Assembly (NCBI GenBank): GCA_029263015.1
Contig: JAJCYI010000053.1
Coordinates: 1 to 32,805 of the forward strand
DNA: 32,805 bases
DNA from: Saprospiraceae bacterium
GTDB lineage: Bacteria; Bacteroidota; Bacteroidia; Chitinophagales; Saprospiraceae
Reading direction: 5' to 3'
Numbering within the stretch: position 1 is the stretch's first letter; each line of letters starts with the position of its first letter. A program made the position numbers and the translations under genes. The notes beneath the pieces were generated by a model that was not told the DNA's origin, did no database searches, and was given only the letters and a program-made list of their open reading frames with translations. Of this stretch, positions 1-7,284 are shown piece after piece.

Positions 1-176
1 AGGTTAAATAGTTTCCTGTTTTTAGCGAGGTTATTTTTATTTTGAATAAGGCAAAAAAATGGAGCATAGTTGATTACGTGATATTTTTTTAACGCAATTC
101 AAAGTCAAAAGAAGCCGATAAAAGCGGAAAATATTTAGGCTCGACTACTTATTTATCATGAGGCCGCCAAGATGCC

Positions 177-554
177 TTGATATTGGATGGGTCGAAAATC
201 GTCAAAGACCCGTATAGATTGGAAATTGACCCAACCTTGACTTATGATATAGATTTGGCAGCAGAAAGGTTGATTGTTGCAGAAAAGGGGTTTGAACAAA
301 TTGTTGTTGAAATTAAGAGTTTTATCAATCAGTCAGTTGCTTATGATTTTCATGCTGCACTTGGACAGTATTTGGTCAATAAAACAGGATTGGAAGAAAC
401 CAATGAAGCCAGTACTCTTTTTCTTGCAGTTCCTGCTGATACATTTAACTCTTTTTTCCAGAAAGCCTTCATCCAAAAAGTCTTGGATCAATATGATGTT
501 AAAATTATTTCTTTTGATCCAATAAAAAGAATAGTCAGATCATGGAAAAAATAA
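177..554 (+). CDS. xisH: XisH family protein, 5' end frameshifted (possible pseudogene)
   Basis: This matches the XisH family (fdxN element excision controlling factor), which has a restriction-endonuclease-like PD-(D/E)xK fold. The core is intact: Asp24/Asp26 in YDIDLAAERL, Glu45 and Lys47 in VVEIKSF, then the family segment DFHAALGQY. The first usable start in this frame is TTG at 177, after a TGA at 159-161. Homology continues upstream in another frame: 154-171 reads YHEAAK and joins DALILDGSKIVKDPY if one base is added near 171. That is how XisH proteins normally begin, so about 15 N-terminal residues are out of frame and no ATG precedes them. The gene is either decayed or carries a one-base sequence error. 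It overlaps xisI by 13 bases, as expected for a translationally coupled pair. The family is secure from the motif pattern; in vivo activity is unknown. Confidence 0.75.
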   Translation: MILDGSKIVKDPYRLEIDPTLTYDIDLAAERLIVAEKGFEQIVVEIKSFINQSVAYDFHAALGQYLVNKTGLEETNEASTLFLAVPADTFNSFFQKAFIQKVLDQYDVKIISFDPIKRIVRSWKK

Positions 555-883
555 TAAAATATGAAACAGCTATTATTGATTTTTTAAAAAAATATGCTGC
601 TGGGTATCAACAAGATAAAAGTGACCCTCTTCGTACAGAAGTAGTTGCCGATAGCGAAAACCACCATTATCAATTAGTCCGTGTGGGGTGGAAGAACCGA
701 AAACATTACCATTATTGTTTATTCCATTTTGATATTATTAACGGCAAGATATGGATCCAAGCTAATAATACTGAAGAAATGGTTGGGGATGAACTGGTAA
801 AAAGGGGAATTCCCCGACAAGAAATAATATTGGGCTTTCAACCTGAATATTCGAGGGAACACAGTGGGTTTGGTGTGGCTTGA
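542..883 (+). CDS. xisI: XisI family protein
   Basis: A 113-residue protein with the XisI pattern along its full length: an N-terminal helix (residues about 1-22), the central VRVGWKNRKHYHYCLFHFDI strand region, a KIWIQANNTEE segment, a GIPRQEIILGFQPE motif and the typical C-terminal GFGVA ending. Length fits the family (about 110). XisI is the usual partner of XisH; both were named from a cyanobacterial DNA-excision element but are widespread as a mobile two-gene cassette of unclear role. The ATG at 542 lies inside the end of xisH. Unlike xisH, this gene looks intact. Confidence 0.9.
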   Translation: MEKIIKYETAIIDFLKKYAAGYQQDKSDPLRTEVVADSENHHYQLVRVGWKNRKHYHYCLFHFDIINGKIWIQANNTEEMVGDELVKRGIPRQEIILGFQPEYSREHSGFGVA

Positions 884-910
884 ATAATTAAAATGACACC
901 TTTTTCTTGC

Positions 911-918
911 TAAATTTG
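911..918 (+). promoter_or_regulatory. Putative Bacteroidota -7 box before the toxin-antitoxin pair
   Basis: TAAATTTG is an exact match to the TAnnTTTG -7 consensus of Bacteroidota and lies 24 bases before the antitoxin ATG at 943. No well-spaced -33 TTG is visible. It suggests the toxin-antitoxin pair has its own promoter rather than depending on xisHI. Confidence 0.35.
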
Positions 919-942
919 TTATCGAACCAATAACATTTCACA

Positions 943-1191
943 ATGGATATTTCATTTGAAAAACTCGATTTGATACAGAAAATACTTCTCATTAGCGATG
1001 AGAAACTGATAAATGCTTTATCAAGTTTTATAGAAAAAAAGAGGAATGTCTCAGATGAGGTTGGCGGATATGATTCTTTGCCAGAAGCTGTGAAGGAATC
1101 AATTGATTTATCACAACTCCAACTGAGGGATGGCAAAGGAATTCCGTTGGCAGATGTAGTTAACAAATACCGTAATCGCTATCAGCGATGA
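943..1191 (+). CDS. Putative antitoxin of a RelE/ParE-type module
   Basis: An 82-residue, mostly helical, charged protein. It has no recognisable DNA-binding motif but ends in a segment (DGKGIPLADVVNKYRNRY) resembling the C-terminal tails of small addiction-module components that sit before RelE/ParE toxins (compare the G-x-I/V-P-x-x-x-V pattern). Its stop overlaps the start of the next gene in an ATGA arrangement (1188-1191), typical of antitoxin-toxin coupling. The antitoxin call rests mainly on position, size and the partner; a specific antitoxin family is not assigned. Confidence 0.75.
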   Translation: MDISFEKLDLIQKILLISDEKLINALSSFIEKKRNVSDEVGGYDSLPEAVKESIDLSQLQLRDGKGIPLADVVNKYRNRYQR

Positions 1192-1481
1192 ACCCATTTG
1201 TTACCCTTTCCCCTCGTGCAGACGAAGAACTCGAATTGATACTGGCTTACCTTGATAACAGCTTCGGTATTAATAGTGCCATTAAATGCATAGATAATGT
1301 CGAGGTGATTTGTTGGCAGATAGCCGCTTTTCCATTTGCATTCCCTGCATACAAGGGAAATGCAATCCGAAAAGCAGTGGTAAGTCGTAACCTGTCAATG
1401 TTTTATCAAGTTAAAGAAGATACTATTGAATTGCTATCGTTTTGGGATAATAGGATGAATCCAGAAAACTCAAACATTTAA
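1188..1481 (+). CDS. RelE/ParE superfamily toxin
   Basis: A 97-residue protein with the ParE/RelE layout: an N-terminal beta strand and helix (LSPRADEELELILAYLDNSF), a second helix with conserved hydrophobics, then the strand region RKAVVSRNLSMFYQVKEDTI and a C-terminal LLSFWDNRMNP strand. The LxFWDNRxNP ending is common in ParE-like toxins of Bacteroidota. Toxins of this superfamily cut mRNA on the ribosome (RelE) or poison gyrase (ParE); which applies here cannot be read from sequence. Translation is coupled to the upstream antitoxin. Its stop overlaps the convergent GH109-like gene by four bases. Confidence 0.85.
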   Translation: MNPFVTLSPRADEELELILAYLDNSFGINSAIKCIDNVEVICWQIAAFPFAFPAYKGNAIRKAVVSRNLSMFYQVKEDTIELLSFWDNRMNPENSNI

Positions 1482-2881
1482 TTTCCGCTCATCACCCCCA
1501 ATTTCCTTTCCTCTTTCCAAACCCCTCTCGTAAAATCAGGAAACCGCACTGGCACACTCCCCAACTGAACCGACAGTTCCGATAGCGGTGTCACTACCGA
1601 CCAAGAAGCAGCATCATACACATCCATATCCAGCGGCAATCCTTGGTTGAAACAATCAATCATCCGCCAGAGCATCACGAAGTCCATGCCTCCATGCCCA
1701 CCGTTTTTCTCAGCCAGTTTTTGAAGCTTTTCCCAGAGTGGGTGAGCGTGCATTTGCCGGTAGGTTTTGTAATCATCGTCGGAAAGGAAGCCATGCCCTT
1801 GACCGTTGATAGATAGTTTACTCGGATAGCCTTTGTGGAATGCTTTTGTACCGGCCAACATATTAATTCGATTGTAAGGGCGGCCTGTCACCACATCGTG
1901 TTGCAAGAGAATGGAGCGTCCTTTGGCAGTCTTAATTAGGCAGTTGTTGATGTCGCCGTGCTTAAATCCTTTCTTATTATAAAATTCATTGTCTGGTTCC
2001 ACGCTGTCCGAATGGGCATCCATGCCCGCTTGCCGGGAACTCATAGAGACGAGATGGTCGAATCGATCGCCACGGTCAATTCCCATATATTGCGCCACTG
2101 GGCCGAGGCCGTGGGTAGGGTAGAGGTTGCCGTCGCGTTCCATAATATGATGGGTACGCCATTGTTTGTAATAATATGTCTTACTGAAAAGCAGTTCACG
2201 CAGGTCGTGGATATAGGCACATTCGGCGTATGTCAACGTACCAAATAGGCCTTTTTCCACCATGTTCAGCAGCCAAAGTTCCTCGTTGCCATAGCAAACA
2301 TTTTCCAACATCATGCAGTTGCGCTGGGTTTGCTCGGCAGTGTTTACCATCTTCCAACACTCCTCTATGGTCATTGCGGCAGGTACTTCGAGAGCTACAT
2401 GCTTACCCTTTTGCAAGGCGTAAACGGCCATTGGCACATGCTCCTCCCATTGCGTAGCGATGATAATTAAGTCCACATCGTCACGATCACAAAGTTGCTT
2501 CCAATCATCTGGTTTTCCAGAATAGACTTGTGGTTCTTGTCCACCGTTTTTCTTTAAGAATTCAGCACACCTTCCTGCTATTTCAGGGCGGATATCGCAA
2601 ATCCCCACCAATTTCGTTTTTTCCAAACCAATGGCGCTGATGAGGCGGGCATGTTCGTAGCCTCGGTTTCCGAGGCCAATGATACCGACTCTTACTTGCT
2701 TGATGGGAGGGACTTTTAGGCCAAAGACAGGTTTGCCTTTGACAGGGGAGGTATCGCAAGCAGCATCGAGTAAATCGTCGATTTCCGCTTTCGCAAAAGA
2801 CTTTTTACCTGGCAGGCCAACGAGTGCGGCAAGGGCTGCCGCATTTTTGATAAAGTGACGGCGTTTAAAGTTGTTTTTCAT
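1478..2881 (-). CDS. Gfo/Idh/MocA-fold protein, GH109-like (alpha-N-acetylgalactosaminidase family)
   Basis: A 467-residue protein with a twin-arginine-type signal at residues 7-22 (RRHFIKN followed by an Ala/Leu-rich stretch), an NAD-binding Rossmann motif GIIGLGNRG (66-74), and landmarks of glycoside hydrolase family 109: LENVCY (192-197), WRTHH (241-245), YPTHGLGP (254-261), GHGGMD (395-400), DVYDAASWSVVTPLSE (420-435) and PDFTRGVWK (448-456). GH109 enzymes hydrolyse alpha-GalNAc through an NAD-dependent oxidation-elimination mechanism. The Tat signal fits cofactor loading in the cytoplasm before export. ATG at 2881 is chosen over one 11 codons upstream because it puts RR near the N terminus. 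Substrate may differ, since the wider family includes other sugar-processing members. Confidence 0.87.
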   Translation of the reverse strand: MKNNFKRRHFIKNAAALAALVGLPGKKSFAKAEIDDLLDAACDTSPVKGKPVFGLKVPPIKQVRVGIIGLGNRGYEHARLISAIGLEKTKLVGICDIRPEIAGRCAEFLKKNGGQEPQVYSGKPDDWKQLCDRDDVDLIIIATQWEEHVPMAVYALQKGKHVALEVPAAMTIEECWKMVNTAEQTQRNCMMLENVCYGNEELWLLNMVEKGLFGTLTYAECAYIHDLRELLFSKTYYYKQWRTHHIMERDGNLYPTHGLGPVAQYMGIDRGDRFDHLVSMSSRQAGMDAHSDSVEPDNEFYNKKGFKHGDINNCLIKTAKGRSILLQHDVVTGRPYNRINMLAGTKAFHKGYPSKLSINGQGHGFLSDDDYKTYRQMHAHPLWEKLQKLAEKNGGHGGMDFVMLWRMIDCFNQGLPLDMDVYDAASWSVVTPLSELSVQLGSVPVRFPDFTRGVWKEERKLGVMSGN

Positions 2882-2953
2882 GTTAAATGTTACTCTGTTG
2901 GCCTTCCTTTCCAAAAATGTGGGAATTCAATTTCCATGTTTTTTGAAAGGAAG

Positions 2954-2982
2954 CAAAATTATCAATGATGGATTATTTCAAA
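2954..2982 (-). promoter_or_regulatory. Putative promoter of the GH109-like gene
   Basis: On the minus strand, TTTG (2982-2979) and TAATTTTG (2961-2954) are separated by 17 bases, matching the TTTG / TAnnTTTG promoter of Bacteroidota with slightly short spacing. Transcription would start near 2947, about 65 bases before the ATG at 2881. The -33 box lies in the last codons of the upstream sugar dehydrogenase gene, so the GH109-like gene could be expressed independently of it. Confidence 0.4.
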
Positions 2983-5655
2983 TACCTCATCTATCAAACC
3001 CCCGCTCAATTTTACAAAATAAACTCCACTTGCAAAGTCAACAAAGGAAATTTGGTAATCCGAGTATCCCTGGGATATTCCTTTTTTTTGTTTTGAAACG
3101 AGCTTTCCTGTGGCATCGAAGATTTCAAATGCAACAGTGCTTTGGGCTGGGCTACCGAATCGAAATTTCAGCAAATCGGTAACTGGATTGGGGAAATAAC
3201 TAACCTCCATTTTCTCACCTGAAAAGGAAGGGATTGGCAAAGCAGGAAAAAGTTGAGAGGAAGGAATGATGCTCCGGTTTACCTGGTTGCTGCTCCACAA
3301 TAGTTGGATTGTTGATTCTCCGATTCCCTCAAAATACTCCAACTTGATTGGATAAAATTTTTCTTTCTCGAGCAATACACTACCTGTGTATTCATTTTTG
3401 CCTTGGCCAAACCATGCGTCAACAAGTAGTTGATTATCAATCCATAAGCGACTCCCATCATCGGTGATGACATGAAAGTGTAAGGTGTCGAAGAACAGTG
3501 GTTGGACAAACCCTTCCCATCTGGCTAAGAAAAAATCATCACCCAGGTATTCTTCATCAGGTGAACTAAGCTCCCATTCAAAATCAATAACTGGATCGAT
3601 GCGGGTCAGCGCAGCGGGTTCTTGAAATGTGAAATTTTTCAACTTGTCGTCAAAGTAATTTCCTTTTAACCCTTGACCATTGGCAAGGGCTTGGACGGCT
3701 TCATAATTTGCGGTCAGGGTAATATCATTTTCAGGTGCTTCAAAAGTAATGCGGTTGCTTATTTCACCATTGCTCCATTCTTTGAAAATAAAAACAGAGT
3801 CTTCGGTCACCAAGGATTGCGGGGCACTAAAATCATGCACGACGCCAACCACGCTTGGCAGTATAAAAGGAGTGGTTGACAAGGTTCCATTCGCATCGAT
3901 GGGTTTACCGGAAGGTTTGGTTTCCAATGAAATATTTGTCTTTAAAGGATAAACGAGACGCTGTGCTGTATTGGAAAGGCCATTGTTGTCAGTAGCTGTA
4001 AAATTGACCCTAAACCATACATTGTCAGATACTTCTCCAATTTTTGGAATAACAAAACTGTCACCTGCAATCCCCGAAACTGGTCCATAGGCAGGGTGGG
4101 TGTGTAGGTTGTGGTGGAAATCAATCTTCCACTGAAAATTATCGGGAGGCAAAATGCCATCCTCGGCATCCCCCGCTTCACCAGAAAAGGTTAATGCATC
4201 GCCAGCTTTATAAAGTAAACCTTCGGCAGGATGGGTAATGGTGGCGACTGGACGCTTATTGCTCGTCACCATCAAAAAAACTTCTATGGTGGTGTCAGTG
4301 CCAACAGCATTGGTCACAATACACCTCACTACAGCTCCGCTATCAGCAAGCATGGCGTTTTCAATAATGAAAGTAGAGCTATCGCTGAAAGGAATGGCAG
4401 TTTGGTTGACTTGCCATTGATAAAATAAGGGAGAAGCCCCAGATGCAGCGACGGAAAAATGAGCATTTTCTCCGACAGACACTAGTGTTGATTTTGGCTG
4501 CACTGAAATGAATGGAGCATCACTTCCAGTGTAGAAAATCCGCCATAAAGTCCCATTGGAGGAAGCCGTATTATCTTCTTCAGAACCATCGCCAATGCCT
4601 TCACGTGCCAAGTAATATAGGGTTCCGTCCGGAGCAGTCAACAAGGTTAAAGGCCGGTTGATATGTGTGGCGAAATCAGCAATGTCGCCTGTTAAAGGGT
4701 TGATGGTCTGTATTTTACCCGAGCAATAGTCAGAGAAAAAAACCTTGTCCCAATATTCGGGAGGAAAGGTAGGGTTTGCTGGATTGTAAGTTGTGACACC
4801 GACTGCGGCACAGCCCAAGTCGTGGTTGTAGAAATAAAGAGGAGCTTGGTAATTGGCTGGTGGCAACTCATCTTCAAAGTCCCCTTCCACTGCTGGCCAA
4901 CCGTAGTTTTTACCAGCGAAGATTTCATTGATTTCTTCAAAACGGTGGCTGCCTACATCAGTCGTAAAAATGCGCCCGCTTCCAGGCTCGAGGGTCATGG
5001 CAAAAGGATTGCGGTGGCCAAGTGACCAAATAGCCCTGTATTTACCGGTAGTTTCATTGTAAAATGGATTGTCGGGAGGAATGCTGCCGTCCTTGTTGAT
5101 TCGGAGTATTTTGCCCAAAAGCGAGTTTAGGTTTTGTGCAGCATTAATTTTGGTGCCATCGCCTGTGGCGATAAACAAGGTGCCGTCTTCTGCAAACACC
5201 ATGGCACCTGCATTGTGATTATTTCCCGCAAGGGTGTCAAAATCGAGCAAAACTTGTTCACTATTGGGAATGGCAAAATTCCCATTTGCCGTGAACCGGC
5301 TCAAACGGTTATGGCTGGCATTTGGTACAGTATAATATAGATAAACAAAATGGTTGATGTTGAAATCTGGATCGATGGCGATCCCGCTCAGACCTCGCTC
5401 ATTAAAATTGTCCACTTCTATTTCGATAAATGGATCAAGGAGGACTTGGCCATTTTCAACGATTCTTGCCCGTCCGTTTTTTTCGGTGAAAAATATTCGC
5501 CCGTCTGGTGCTATTGCCATTCCGACAGGGTCGAGGCCGTCGGCAATTTGAATAGCAGCGAAGCCAGGGGGCAATTCGTGGGCATCAAGATTACTTTGAA
5601 AAAGAAAAAAGGGAATGATGAGTAGGAACGAGATGTCTTTATTTGCTGATTTCAT
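2962..5655 (-). CDS. Secreted PQQ-type sugar dehydrogenase with Ig, PA14 and T9SS sorting domains
   Basis: An 897-residue multidomain secreted protein. After a signal peptide (about 1-25) comes a glucose/sorbosone dehydrogenase beta-propeller (about 30-375) with the NNHNAG motif (His147, equivalent to the catalytic His of soluble PQQ glucose dehydrogenase), ATGDG (163-167), GHRNPFAM (213-220) and NYGWPAVEG (250-258). Then follow an Ig-like domain (about 380-463), a beta-rich linker region (470-655), a PA14 domain (about 660-803, with GLKGNYFDD and FHVITDDGSRLWIDNQ), and a C-terminal type IX secretion sorting domain (818-897, starting YFPNPVTD, ending in a short basic tail). It probably oxidises sugars at the cell surface or outside. 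PA14 often binds carbohydrate. PQQ use and substrate are inferred from the family. Confidence 0.92.
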   Translation of the reverse strand: MKSANKDISFLLIIPFFLFQSNLDAHELPPGFAAIQIADGLDPVGMAIAPDGRIFFTEKNGRARIVENGQVLLDPFIEIEVDNFNERGLSGIAIDPDFNINHFVYLYYTVPNASHNRLSRFTANGNFAIPNSEQVLLDFDTLAGNNHNAGAMVFAEDGTLFIATGDGTKINAAQNLNSLLGKILRINKDGSIPPDNPFYNETTGKYRAIWSLGHRNPFAMTLEPGSGRIFTTDVGSHRFEEINEIFAGKNYGWPAVEGDFEDELPPANYQAPLYFYNHDLGCAAVGVTTYNPANPTFPPEYWDKVFFSDYCSGKIQTINPLTGDIADFATHINRPLTLLTAPDGTLYYLAREGIGDGSEEDNTASSNGTLWRIFYTGSDAPFISVQPKSTLVSVGENAHFSVAASGASPLFYQWQVNQTAIPFSDSSTFIIENAMLADSGAVVRCIVTNAVGTDTTIEVFLMVTSNKRPVATITHPAEGLLYKAGDALTFSGEAGDAEDGILPPDNFQWKIDFHHNLHTHPAYGPVSGIAGDSFVIPKIGEVSDNVWFRVNFTATDNNGLSNTAQRLVYPLKTNISLETKPSGKPIDANGTLSTTPFILPSVVGVVHDFSAPQSLVTEDSVFIFKEWSNGEISNRITFEAPENDITLTANYEAVQALANGQGLKGNYFDDKLKNFTFQEPAALTRIDPVIDFEWELSSPDEEYLGDDFFLARWEGFVQPLFFDTLHFHVITDDGSRLWIDNQLLVDAWFGQGKNEYTGSVLLEKEKFYPIKLEYFEGIGESTIQLLWSSNQVNRSIIPSSQLFPALPIPSFSGEKMEVSYFPNPVTDLLKFRFGSPAQSTVAFEIFDATGKLVSKQKKGISQGYSDYQISFVDFASGVYFVKLSGGLIDEVFEIIHH

Positions 5656-5660
5656 TTCCG

Positions 5661-5668
5661 CAAAAATA
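5661..5668 (-). promoter_or_regulatory. TAnnTTTG-like box directly before the sugar dehydrogenase start
   Basis: CAAAAATA on the plus strand reads TATTTTTG on the minus strand, matching TAnnTTTG. It lies only five bases before the ATG at 5655, so a transcript from it would be nearly leaderless. No convincing -33 element is placed correctly, so this may be chance. Confidence 0.2.
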
Positions 5669-5774
5669 GCAGGATTAGCCTTGGATTTTGATGTTCAGTC
5701 CTTATTTGTTTGTTGGCCAACATTTGCACTTGAATGCTTATTTTGAAAGTCGGTAAATGATCCGATCGAAAAAA

Positions 5775-7121
5775 TCACTCTACTACTACCCTCACGCTGT
5801 CAGCCTCCAGTCTTTCTTTCAACCAATCCTCGAAACGTTTGACTTCTTTGGTTTTGGGTTTTTTTGAATATTTTGTCAAGGCCAAATGAACAGTATCTAC
5901 GGGTTGCCCATTTTGGTCATAATAAACCGCTTTTTGAATGCATAATTCTTTGATGTTTACATCAAATTTCCCTGCCTCTTTGGAAATCCTATTCATTGGG
6001 AGTTCTTCTTTTTGGGTAGTCAGCAGTTCGTTCTTGAGATAATTAATTTGATCCTCTTTGCTTTGCAAGCTGTCAAGGTTTCTTGTTAGGAATTCTTCCA
6101 GTACTTGTGATTTAATGTCCTCCGCTTTGAGTGATTTTGGACCTTGTTTTACAACCAATTCCACTTCTGTCAGATCAAATGTTTCCAGCTGTTTTTTCAA
6201 ATGAGAAATTGTATTGGCATCTAGCAGTTCACCCACCAACGAGACAACTAATTGCTGGTTGCCTTGGTCTAATTTACAATCATATTTCAATACTTCTGTG
6301 GTTGGGAAATCGAAAACAGTGCTGATGTAATTGTCTACTTTTTTTAAAAAAAGGGTTTCCAAGACAAGGGTTCTTGCGATGTATACGCTTGGAATAACCA
6401 TGGCGATTACAAAAACCGCAATCAGTGTATTTGCTTTTTTCTTTATTTCAGGACTGATGAATGACACTTCACGGAATTGTAAAAACCTGACTATCAAAAG
6501 AGTAGAGAAGCAGATGAAAACGGCGTTAATAGAAAAGAGGTAAAATGCACCGAAAAAATAATTCATGTTGCCAATGGCCAGACCATATCCAGCTGTGCAA
6601 AGTGGCGGCATCAGTGCTGTAGCGATGGCCACGCCAGCAATGACATTGCCTTTCTCTTTGGAGGCTGTTGCTACAATGCCTGCCAACCCTCCAAAAAAGC
6701 CAATGAAAACATCCCAAATTGTTGGTGTGGTACGCGCTAAAAGTTCCGACTGTGCAGTGTTGAGTGGACTGAGATAAAAATAGAACCAGGAGGTTAGCAC
6801 ACTTATCGCTACCATAACAGCTATACTGGTGGCGGACTTTTTTATTAGGTTCATGTCGCTGATACCTGCCCCAAGGCCGATCCCCATTATCGGACCCATC
6901 AACGGGGAGATAAGCATCGCCCCAATAATAGCGGCTGCAGAATTTACATTCAGTCCAACTGAAGCGACCATAATAGCAAATACCAATACCCATACGTTGG
7001 TGCCCTTAAATTCGACTCCTTTCCTGATTTCTTCAACGATTTTGTCTTCTCTTTCCTGGTCTTTGTACAGACTGAAACGGTCAGCCAGAAATGCGGTTAT
7101 TACGTTGATAATAGATTTCAT
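5775..7121 (-). CDS. DUF389 family membrane protein
   Basis: A 448-residue protein whose N-terminal half is the DUF389 (TIGR00341-like) membrane domain: a short cytoplasmic region, then about six to seven hydrophobic segments at roughly 43-60, 62-87, 97-117, 137-153, 160-183, 188-213 and 230-250. Conserved patches include NSAAAIIGAMLISPLMGPIM (60-79), GFFGGLAGIVA (141-151) and ATALMPPLCTAGYGLA (167-182). The C-terminal half (about 255-448) is soluble, charged and partly coiled, and lacks membrane segments. The biochemical role of DUF389 is not established. It lies in the same direction as its neighbours but with gaps over 100 bases, so it is probably its own unit. Confidence 0.92.
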   Translation of the reverse strand: MKSIINVITAFLADRFSLYKDQEREDKIVEEIRKGVEFKGTNVWVLVFAIMVASVGLNVNSAAAIIGAMLISPLMGPIMGIGLGAGISDMNLIKKSATSIAVMVAISVLTSWFYFYLSPLNTAQSELLARTTPTIWDVFIGFFGGLAGIVATASKEKGNVIAGVAIATALMPPLCTAGYGLAIGNMNYFFGAFYLFSINAVFICFSTLLIVRFLQFREVSFISPEIKKKANTLIAVFVIAMVIPSVYIARTLVLETLFLKKVDNYISTVFDFPTTEVLKYDCKLDQGNQQLVVSLVGELLDANTISHLKKQLETFDLTEVELVVKQGPKSLKAEDIKSQVLEEFLTRNLDSLQSKEDQINYLKNELLTTQKEELPMNRISKEAGKFDVNIKELCIQKAVYYDQNGQPVDTVHLALTKYSKKPKTKEVKRFEDWLKERLEADSVRVVVE

Positions 7122-7186
7122 ACATTGGTTTTGAAATAATGAAATTGTCAGACACTGTAAAGGTAAAAAGCTAGCCGATAGATGCG

Positions 7187-7205
7187 ACGCTTTTTTGAAA
7201 AGCGT
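7187..7205. terminator. Small hairpin downstream of the acyltransferase gene
   Basis: Eight-base arms ACGCTTTT and AAAAGCGT with a three-base loop lie between the acyltransferase gene (ends 7285) and the DUF389 gene (starts 7121). There is no clear T tract beyond the stem on the minus strand, so a terminator role is only tentative. Confidence 0.3.
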
Positions 7206-7284
7206 TGCTTATTTTTCAGAATAGAAATGACAAATATTAATGAGGAATTCCTTAAATCAGGAATGAGGGGATTGGAAAACTGAA

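Noticed and set aside
888-1166. 92-codon minus-strand ORF opposite the antitoxin
   Set aside because: Antisense to a coupled gene pair and without protein-like features.
6526-6993. 155-codon minus-strand ORF
   Set aside because: It is a shifted-frame shadow of the DUF389 gene, with biased Cys/Trp/His content.
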